Assembly: GCF_001730295.1 (NCBI RefSeq) | Contig: NZ_MIKA01000001.1 | Coordinates: forward strand, 236,760-300,759 | DNA: 64,000 nucleotides | Reading direction: 5' to 3' | Source of the DNA: Enterococcus plantarum | Lineage (GTDB): Bacteria > Bacillota > Bacilli > Lactobacillales > Enterococcaceae | Part shown: positions 58,248-64,000 of the stretch, piece by piece | Layout of the letters: each line of letters opens with the position of its first letter | Numbering within the stretch: position 1 is the first letter of the stretch | The notes under the pieces: model-generated | What the model saw: the letters and a program-made list of their open reading frames with translations, nothing else | Told to the model about the DNA's origin: nothing | Databases searched by the model: none | Program-made: the position numbers and the translations under genes

Positions 58248-58346
58248 TTATTCATCTTCTCTTTTCATTTTACGTTTGAAAGTGAAAGTTGCTACTGATT
58301 TCTCTAAATCAGCTGGTGTTGCAAAGGGTGCAGTAAGATTAATTTC
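58248..58346 (-). other. 32-codon open frame directly after the YczE stop codon
   Basis: In the same frame as the preceding membrane-protein gene, the codons after its TAA continue for 32 residues (EINLTAPFATPADLEKSVAT, FTFKRKMKREDE) to another TAA, and a terminator follows. The stretch has coding-like codon use but no start codon with a ribosome site. It may be a lost C-terminal tail, a gene remnant, or chance. Confidence 0.35.
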
Positions 58347-58997
58347 TTAGCTATTCACTTTTTCTTTCACACTTTTTTCAATTATAGGAGTACTAACTTT
58401 TTTATTCCAGAAATCAATCAGTGGTCCTGTGAAAAATGCATTGATTACGGTTCCGATACCAACTGGGCCTCCAAAAATAAAAGCTAAGATCACAAAAAAG
58501 ATATCTTGAATTACTCTTACTACACGATACTGGGCTTTACTTCGATCTACAATGATCGGAGCAATTGCATCGTATGGCGCATTTCCTAATTTTGCTGACA
58601 TATAAAAAGATGCCCCGAAAGTAAAAATCACTACACCAAAAACAAGTAAGAGCCCTTGAGAGAGTATATTGATTTTAATTGTGAAAAATGTGTCATAGAT
58701 CCATGTATAAAAATCAATGAAAAAACCTGTCAGCACCATATTGATTACGGTTCCGATACCAATATATTTTCTACCAAAAATAAAAACGAAAACTAGAATG
58801 ATTATATTGACAATCAGTTGATAAACACCCAGTGATAAGCCTAGAACATTCCCAATACCAATATTGGCTGCAGTATACGGGTCCAATCCTACTTGACCTA
58901 CACGTAATGTTGCCGCTCCAAACGCTAGAATTGCTACACCAATTAAAGCATATAAAGCACGTATTATAATTTCCTTCATTTTCCTATTCTCTTTCAT
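58347..58997 (-). CDS. YczE/YitT-like integral membrane protein
   Basis: A 216-residue membrane protein with five or six helices in two similar halves: GIGTVINMVLTGFFIDFY and GIGTVINAFFTGPLIDFW lie 100 residues apart, and the DNA of the two GIGTVIN boxes is identical over 22 bases. The family (YczE, YyaS, YitT) is widespread and of unknown function. AGGGG is found upstream of the ATG at 58997. It shares direction with nox but has its own leader. Confidence 0.85.
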   Translation of the reverse strand: MKENRKMKEIIIRALYALIGVAILAFGAATLRVGQVGLDPYTAANIGIGNVLGLSLGVYQLIVNIIILVFVFIFGRKYIGIGTVINMVLTGFFIDFYTWIYDTFFTIKINILSQGLLLVFGVVIFTFGASFYMSAKLGNAPYDAIAPIIVDRSKAQYRVVRVIQDIFFVILAFIFGGPVGIGTVINAFFTGPLIDFWNKKVSTPIIEKSVKEKVNS

Positions 58998-59073
58998 CTT
59001 TTAACCCCTCAATCTTGTTTACCTTTTAATTATCTCAAAAATTGTCAAAAACGCCAAATGTTAAGATTTTATA

Positions 59074-59105
59074 TAAAAAAATAGAGCTGAATTTTCACTC
59101 AACTC
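59074..59105 (-). terminator. Terminator after nox
   Basis: GAGTTGA pairs with TCAGCTC (one G-U) on the minus strand and is followed by a T run. Confidence 0.75.
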
Positions 59106-59117
59106 CATTTTTTTTTA

Positions 59118-60467
59118 TTACTTTTTAGCGATATCTTTAAGTGCCGCTTGAGCTAACAAGTTTAAGTAGTTCCAAGGACGATCAAAGTGTGGCTGGAAGA
59201 AGAAATCTGATAAGGCAAGATCTTCAACAGTCATTTTGTTTTGTACAGCTAATGATAGTGTATTAGCTGATTGAGTAATGTCATACTTAGACATTAATTG
59301 TCCACCGACAATACGGTTTGTCCCTTTTTCGTAAACTAATTCCATCATGACATTTTCAGTCGTTGGCATAAATTCTGGACGATAATTATCCTCAAACAAT
59401 GTTGCTTCTACATCTAAGTTGTTCATTTTTGCACTTTCTAAGGTAACACCTGTTGAACCAATTTTCCAACCAAATAAATATAGACCGGAAGTTCCTTGTG
59501 TTCCACGATATGCTAATTTTTCTTCTGTTAAATTGTAACCAACTAACATTCCTTGGCGAACAGCATTCGTTGCTAATGGAATATAATTCGTCGTATTGCT
59601 TGGATTATAGTGTACAACTGCACTATCCCCTGCAGCAAGAATATCAGGGTTGCTTGATCTCATAAATGTATCAACCACGACAGCACCATTAGGGAGCATA
59701 TCTACTTTATCTTTAAGTAAAGTTGTATTTGGGCTAAATCCAACACACATGATGACCATATCTGCTTCGAATTCTTGACTAGGTGTAATTACTCTATTCA
59801 CATGTCCGCTTGCATCAGCTTGAAATTCCTGAACATTCTCACCTAACGCTATCGTCACTCCTCGATCAGCAAGTTCTTTTTCTAAAACATCTGTAAATGG
59901 TTTATCTAAGTACTTATTCAAAATACGATCTAAACCGTCAATCAATGTAACCTCTTTACCTGATTCTACAAAGGCTTCAACTAATTCGATTCCGATATAT
60001 CCGCCGCCTACAACGACAACTTTTTTCGCATCTTTCGCACGTTCGATAATCACATTTGCTTGATTAAAGTTTTTACATAATAAAATATTTTCAGCTTCAA
60101 TCCCTTTAATAGGCGGGATAATTGGCCATGAACCTGTTGTCATAACTAATTTATCATATGAAACAGTTTCTTCAATACCAGTGTGTAAATCCTTTGCAGT
60201 GACTGTTTTATGATCAACATCGATTGTTTCGACTTCATGTTCCATTTTAACTGTAGCACCTAGAGACGCTAACTCTTCAGGACTTGAATAGAATAGACTG
60301 TCAGCCTCCTTCACTACTCCTCCAACATATAAAGCAATACCGCATGATAAAAATGACACATTATCATTTCGTTCATAAACGATTACCTCCGCGTTTGGGT
60401 GATTTGTTAAAATACTTTTGACTGCAGCAGTTCCTGCATGCGTACATCCTACGACTACGACTTTCAT
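59118..60467 (-). CDS. nox: NADH oxidase, water-forming type
   Basis: A flavoprotein of 449 residues, paralogous to the peroxidase at 52.6-53.9 kb. It starts MKVVVVGCTHAGTAAVKSIL and holds C42 in VSFLSCGIALYVGG, the redox cysteine of the Nox/Npr group; VVVVGGGYIGIELVEAFVESG binds NADH and DILAAGDSAVVHYNP binds FAD. It reduces O2 to water and regenerates NAD+. The ATG at 60467 has AAGGGA at suitable spacing; an extension to 60488 is unsupported. Confidence 0.94.
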   Translation of the reverse strand: MKVVVVGCTHAGTAAVKSILTNHPNAEVIVYERNDNVSFLSCGIALYVGGVVKEADSLFYSSPEELASLGATVKMEHEVETIDVDHKTVTAKDLHTGIEETVSYDKLVMTTGSWPIIPPIKGIEAENILLCKNFNQANVIIERAKDAKKVVVVGGGYIGIELVEAFVESGKEVTLIDGLDRILNKYLDKPFTDVLEKELADRGVTIALGENVQEFQADASGHVNRVITPSQEFEADMVIMCVGFSPNTTLLKDKVDMLPNGAVVVDTFMRSSNPDILAAGDSAVVHYNPSNTTNYIPLATNAVRQGMLVGYNLTEEKLAYRGTQGTSGLYLFGWKIGSTGVTLESAKMNNLDVEATLFEDNYRPEFMPTTENVMMELVYEKGTNRIVGGQLMSKYDITQSANTLSLAVQNKMTVEDLALSDFFFQPHFDRPWNYLNLLAQAALKDIAKK

Positions 60468-60575
60468 TTTGTAAATCCCTTCTTTCAAGTTAAATTTTTC
60501 ACCAACAAATCTATTCTAAATCTATTGGCATACTAAAAATATAACAAAGTAGAAAGCCAGATTCGAGTTCTTTGC

Positions 60576-60588
60576 TTGTGAATCACAA
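60576..60588. promoter_or_regulatory. TTGTGA-A-TCACAA dyad upstream of nox
   Basis: A perfect 13-bp dyad, TTGTGAATCACAA, lies about 110 bp before the nox start, with a further TTTGTGA half-site 15 bases on. The half-sites equal those of Rex boxes but the central spacing is too short, so the binding protein is uncertain. Confidence 0.4.
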
Positions 60589-60679
60589 AGTTATTTTTTC
60601 ACAAACTCTTCTTTTTTTAACCCTTTCTTCATTTTATCCAATTAAATATTAACAAAAAAAGCTGATTTAACAATAAAAA

Positions 60680-60707
60680 AAGCTGAGAAAAATTATTTTC
60701 TCAGCTT
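60680..60707 (-). terminator. Terminator after ridA
   Basis: AAGCTGAGAAAA pairs with TTTTCTCAGCTT around a 4-base loop; T residues follow on the minus strand. Confidence 0.9.
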
Positions 60708-60721
60708 GTGAAATTAAATTG

Positions 60722-61102
60722 CTATTCATTTACTGAAGCAATAATTTCTATCTCAATAAGAACATCTTTAGGCAATCGGGCTACTTCTACAGCAGAACGA
60801 GCAGGTAATTGCGTTTTAAAAGCGCCAGCATAAACTTCATTAAAAGCTGCAAAATCATTCATATTTTTTAAAAAGCAAGTCGTTTTGACAACTTGGTTAA
60901 AATCACTTCCAACTTCTTTTAATATTGCCGCTATGTTTTTAAGCACTTGTTCTGTTTGTTCTTCTATTGTACTACCAATAACTTCTCCCGTTTCAGGACT
61001 TAAAGGAACTTGACCTGAAGCAAACAATAGTCCATTGACAATATTTCCTTGTACGTATGGTCCAATTGCTTTTGGAGCTTTGTCTGTGTGAATCGATTTC
61101 AT
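60722..61102 (-). CDS. ridA: RidA-family enamine/imine deaminase
   Basis: A 126-residue RidA (YjgF/TdcF) protein that hydrolyses reactive enamines released by PLP enzymes such as threonine dehydratase. It has the family pattern TDKAPKAIGPYVQG, FASGQVPLSPETG, KTTCFLKNMNDFAAFNEVY and the Arg motif PARSAVEVARLP. The ATG at 61102 follows GAGGGA; a long frame to 61156 overlaps perR. It follows perR by 19 bp on the same strand and is probably co-transcribed with it. Confidence 0.94.
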   Translation of the reverse strand: MKSIHTDKAPKAIGPYVQGNIVNGLLFASGQVPLSPETGEVIGSTIEEQTEQVLKNIAAILKEVGSDFNQVVKTTCFLKNMNDFAAFNEVYAGAFKTQLPARSAVEVARLPKDVLIEIEIIASVNE

Positions 61103-61121
61103 TTTATCCCTCATTTCATTC

Positions 61122-61553
61122 TTATTTTGCTTTTTGACAGTCCGGGCATAAACCATATAATTCTAATCTATGCTCATTAATTTCAAAACCAGTTAATTTA
61201 CTTGCTGCCATCTCTACGTCTTCCAATCCAGGATAATGGAAATCGACGATTTTACCACAGTTCTGACAGATAGCATGATAATGTTTCTTTGAGCTGAAAT
61301 CGAAACGACTAGATGCATCGCCATAATTCATCTCTTGCACAAACCCAATATCAGTAAACAATCGTAAATTATTATAAACAGTCGCAACACTCATATTTGG
61401 AAAACGATCTTCTAATGAACGATAAATTTCATCTGCTGTTGGATGGCTATGATTCTCAATTAGATATTCTAAAATTGCATATCTTTGAGGAGTAATACGA
61501 ATATTGGCTTCTTTTAATTCTTCAAGTGCATTCTTTACCAATATATTGTCCAT
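61122..61553 (-). CDS. perR: Peroxide-responsive regulator PerR
   Basis: A Fur-family protein of 143 residues. The winged helix has RITPQRYAILEYL and ADEIYRSLEDRFPNMSVATVYNNLRLF. Regulatory-metal residues include an Asp in SSRFDF and His in HYHAIC, as in Bacillus PerR, where this Asp separates PerR from Fur. Zinc sites are CQNC and CPDC. It would repress peroxide-defence genes until its metal-binding His is oxidised. GGGAGGGG precedes the ATG; its -35 TTGTCA and -10 TATCAT are 17 bp apart. Confidence 0.95.
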   Translation of the reverse strand: MDNILVKNALEELKEANIRITPQRYAILEYLIENHSHPTADEIYRSLEDRFPNMSVATVYNNLRLFTDIGFVQEMNYGDASSRFDFSSKKHYHAICQNCGKIVDFHYPGLEDVEMAASKLTGFEINEHRLELYGLCPDCQKAK

Positions 61554-61582
61554 TTGGTTCCCCTCCCAGTCTTCTTCCTTAA

Positions 61583-61611
61583 ATGATACTATTTCTAATC
61601 TATCTTGACAA
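61583..61611 (-). promoter_or_regulatory. Promoter of perR-ridA
   Basis: On the minus strand TTGTCA (61606-61611) and TATCAT (61583-61588) are 17 bp apart, ahead of the perR ribosome site. Confidence 0.7.
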
Positions 61612-61706
61612 GAATAATTGCATAAATACTATCGGAAATATCATGTTTATCACGATTTTGATGAATTTCAACATTATTATATACTTTTTGGGTGGTTAAA
61701 TGTGTT

Positions 61707-61742
61707 AAAAAAGGAAGCCGCAACAGTGCACTTCCTTTTTTT
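61707..61742 (-). terminator. Terminator after cysK
   Basis: AAAAAAGGAAG pairs with CTTCCTTTTTT, with a GC/GC pair inside the loop; T residues follow on the minus strand. Confidence 0.8.
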
Positions 61743-61747
61743 CTAAA

Positions 61748-62677
61748 TTATTCAGAAAAATTGTAAAGTGCAGTTGAAAGATATCGCTCACCATTATCAG
61801 GAATAATGGTCAATACTTTCTTTCCAACACCCAATTTTTTGGCTACTTGAATTGCTGCATTCACAGAAGCTCCCGCTGATATCCCAACTAACAATCCTTC
61901 TTTGACAGCTAATTGTCGTGCTGTTTTCATTGCATCTTCACTTGGAACCGCAAGAATTTCTCCATATATATCAGTATCTAAAACGTTAGGAATGAAGCCT
62001 GCACCAATTCCTTGGATTTTATGTGGACCAGGAGCACCCCCTTCAAGAACAGGCGATTCTGTTGGTTCAACAGCAACTATTGAAATAGTTGGATATACTC
62101 GTTTTAATTCTTTTCCAACACCGGTTATTGTCCCACCAGTCCCGACTCCTGCCACAAATGCATCTAACCCTGCTGGACCAAAGACATCTTGAATTTCTTT
62201 TCCGGTTGTTCTTTCATGTGTTTCGGGATTCGCAAGATTGTCAAATTGCATGGGCATAAAGTAACCGTCTTTTTCTGATAATTCCGTAGCCTTAGCAATT
62301 GCGCCTTTCATCCCTTCAGAGCCAGGAGTCAACAATAACTCAGCACCATACGCTTGCATCAGTTTTCTGCGTTCAATACTCATTGTATCAGGCATTACGA
62401 TTACGACTTTATAGCCTTTTGCAGCCCCCACCATTGCTAACCCGATCCCAGTATTCCCACTAGTAGGTTCGACAATTGTATCGCCTTTTTTTAGCTTCCC
62501 ACTTTTTTCAGCTTTGTCGATCATACTTAAAGCAATTCGATCTTTTACACTTCCACCTGGATTGAAAAATTCAAGCTTCACAAACACATCAGCAGCTCCA
62601 TCTGGGACAATTCGTCCTAATTTTACTATCGGTGTTTTACCTATTAATTCGGTAACAGAATTAAAAATTTGAGTCAT
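61748..62677 (-). CDS. cysK: Cysteine synthase A (O-acetylserine sulfhydrylase)
   Basis: A PLP enzyme of 309 residues making L-cysteine from O-acetylserine and sulfide. The Schiff-base Lys is in [15 protein letters not shown], the substrate loop is [12 protein letters not shown], and phosphate is held by [12 protein letters not shown]. The start at 62677 is set by GGAGG; frames open further upstream, to 62761, have no ribosome site. It is divergent from the broken ispH gene. With MetAA it could also feed sulfur amino-acid supply. Confidence 0.95.
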   Translation of the reverse strand: MTQIFNSVTELIGKTPIVKLGRIVPDGAADVFVKLEFFNPGGSVKDRIALSMIDKAEKSGKLKKGDTIVEPTSGNTGIGLAMVGAAKGYKVVIVMPDTMSIERRKLMQAYGAELLLTPGSEGMKGAIAKATELSEKDGYFMPMQFDNLANPETHERTTGKEIQDVFGPAGLDAFVAGVGTGGTITGVGKELKRVYPTISIVAVEPTESPVLEGGAPGPHKIQGIGAGFIPNVLDTDIYGEILAVPSEDAMKTARQLAVKEGLLVGISAGASVNAAIQVAKKLGVGKKVLTIIPDNGERYLSTALYNFSE

Positions 62678-62865
62678 GATCCATTCCTCCATTCTCGTAT
62701 TCTTATAAGCAAAACCTTTCTTGTGTTTATAATAGCTTATATCGTTTAATCTGGCTATCATTTTGTTACAGCTGAAAGATTGATCTTAACTTTTTATCCA
62801 TTTCTAATAAAAATGTTGTATAGTAGAAAAGACTTTCAAATGAATAAATAGGAGTTACATCATTT

Positions 62866-63861
62866 ATGAAAATAAAAAATATTAGTCCACGGGGCTATTG
62901 TTACGGTGTTGTTGATGCAATGGTCATTGCTAGAAATGCTTCTCTCGATGAAAATTTACCACGACCAATCTATATTTTAGGTATGATCGTTCACAATAAG
63001 CATGTGACAGATGCGTTTGAAAGTGTTGGGATCCGTACGTTAGATGGAAATACCCGTGAAGATATCCTATCGCGAGTTGACCGTGGTACTGTTATATTTA
63101 CAGCACATGGAACTTCGCCCAAAGTAAAGAAATTAGCAGTCGCTAAAGGTTAAACGGTAATTGATGCCACTTGTCCTGATGTAATGATTACACACGAATT
63201 GATTGCTGAAAAAGTGTCAGACGGTTATGAAATTATTTATATTGGAAAAAAAAATCACCCTGAACCCCAGGGAGCACTTGGTGTATCCCCGGAACATGTT
63301 CATTTAGTTTCTAACCAAGCTGATATTGCAAGTTTACAACTAACGACAGAGAAAATTTTTGTGACCAACCAAACGACTATGAGCCAATGGGACGTTAGCG
63401 ATTTGATGGTTTCGATTCAGAAAAAATACCCTCATGTACTTATTCATAAAGATATCTGCAAAGCTACCCAAGTCCGCCAAGAAGCAGTTGTTGAACAAGC
63501 TCAAGGCTGTGATTTAACAATTGTTGTTGGTGGTCCAAAAAGTAATAATAGTAATCGGTTAGCTCAAGTTTCCGTTGAGCAAGCAAGGGTTCCAGCTCAT
63601 CAAATTTCAGATGTCTCACAAATCAATGCTAAATGGTTAATCAATGTCGAACAAATTGCTGTGACGGCTGGTGCCTCCACCCCAACTCAAATTGTTAGGG
63701 AAGTCATTGATTATTTAATGCAATTTGATGCAAATGATCCTATAACGCATAACAGAAATTCAACTACTACTCCAGAAGCGAGTCTACCGAAGTCCAGAAT
63801 AAAGGATTTGAGTAAAAATCGCACACGACGTCTAGAAGAACTACGATCAGGAAAACGATAA
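62866..63861 (+). pseudogene. ispH: 4-hydroxy-3-methylbut-2-enyl diphosphate reductase, interrupted by a stop codon
   Basis: The frame encodes a whole IspH (LytB) iron-sulfur enzyme of about 331 codons but holds one in-frame TAA at 63151-63153, after residue 95. Both sides are well conserved and in the same frame: before the stop [20 protein letters not shown] and [18 protein letters not shown], after it TVIDATCPDV, IYIGKKNHPEPQGALG, VTNQTTMSQWD and DICKATQVRQEAV. The three Cys ligands are kept. IspH makes IPP and DMAPP in the MEP pathway, whereas enterococci use the mevalonate route. The stop may be a true inactivation or a sequencing error. Confidence 0.88.
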
Positions 63862-63881
63862 AAAATGGCTCTATACTTTCT

Positions 63882-63914
63882 GATGTTGGTGAACAATCAC
63901 CGGCATCTTTTTTA
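63882..63914 (+). terminator. Terminator after ispH
   Basis: GATGTTGGTGA pairs with TCACCGGCATC (two G-U) around ACAA and is followed by T residues. Confidence 0.88.
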
Positions 63915-63991
63915 ATGCAAAATACTAGAAAAGACACCCTGATATCCTTTAGAATTAAGTCGACGAAAACCAATCAAAAGGGGAAATCAAG

Positions 63992-64000
63992 ATGTCCTAT
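63992..64000 (+). CDS. Start of an unidentified gene (cut by window edge)
   Basis: ATGTCCTAT at the last nine bases follows AAAGGGGAAA at good spacing, so a coding region probably begins here, but three codons give no identity. Confidence 0.4.

Noticed and set aside
60650..60690. Direct repeat AAAAAAAGCTGA near the ridA terminator
   Set aside because: One copy is part of the terminator stem; the other is a short AT-rich match that can arise by chance.

Overview
The window looks like a chromosomal segment of a low-GC lactic acid bacterium, most probably an Enterococcus. The DNA is AT-rich, genes have strong AGGAGG-type ribosome sites with frequent TTG and GTG starts, and Rho-independent hairpins are abundant. 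The predicted NADH peroxidase matches, from memory, the classic enterococcal Npr almost residue for residue. The string pflB-pflA-ppaC-unknown-UPF0316-cls also agrees with the enterococcal order I remember. The species cannot be fixed by eye. I see no tRNA, rRNA, CRISPR array or insertion sequence.

Layout. 1-2.4 kb: 5' part of gap (minus), a 510-bp gap that may be a structured leader, and obgE. 2.4-7 kb: a compact, apparently accessory cassette with a divergent Lrp/AsnC regulator, an MFS transporter, kynureninase and alanine dehydrogenase, closed by a 19-bp-stem terminator; a cre-like site overlaps its promoter. 7-10.3 kb: a three-gene set of VTC-fold polyphosphate polymerase-like protein, DUF4956 membrane protein and beta-helix lipoprotein. 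10.3-13 kb: a stress-type protein and an OmpR/EnvZ-type two-component system. 13-18.3 kb: rnz, an SDR, a LapA-like protein, recJ and apt. 18.3-25 kb: a small membrane protein under a twin operator, hemolysin III, DegV, a GDSL lipase, ypmS, msrA, yozE, an S41 protease and lepB. 25-36.3 kb: the conserved Bacillota housekeeping string rbgA-rnhB-dprA-topA-trmFO-xerC-hslV-hslU-codY, then a galM/lacX-type epimerase. 36.3-42.2 kb: plsY, a CoA-binding protein, parE and parC. 42.4-50 kb: pflB-pflA, ppaC, an unknown gene, UPF0316 and cls.

50-52.5 kb is a small variable patch: a PIN/NYN-like nuclease, an unrecognised acidic protein, an 82-residue membrane protein, a 21-codon peptide gene with its own ribosome site and terminator, and five copies of a roughly 22-bp motif. 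52.5-64 kb is redox and sulfur metabolism, mostly on the minus strand: npr, a deaminase-type amidohydrolase with its permease, metAA, a YczE-type membrane protein, nox, ridA, perR and cysK. It ends with an ispH gene broken by one in-frame stop codon.

Working together: KynU would release anthranilate and alanine from kynurenine, and Ald would turn the alanine into pyruvate, ammonia and NADH. Npr and Nox use NADH to remove peroxide and oxygen beside the peroxide sensor PerR. PflB/PflA support mixed-acid fermentation. The most promising poorly described items are the kynurenine cassette, the VTC-DUF4956-lipoprotein set, the twin-operator small membrane protein, and the repeat-studded peptide region.
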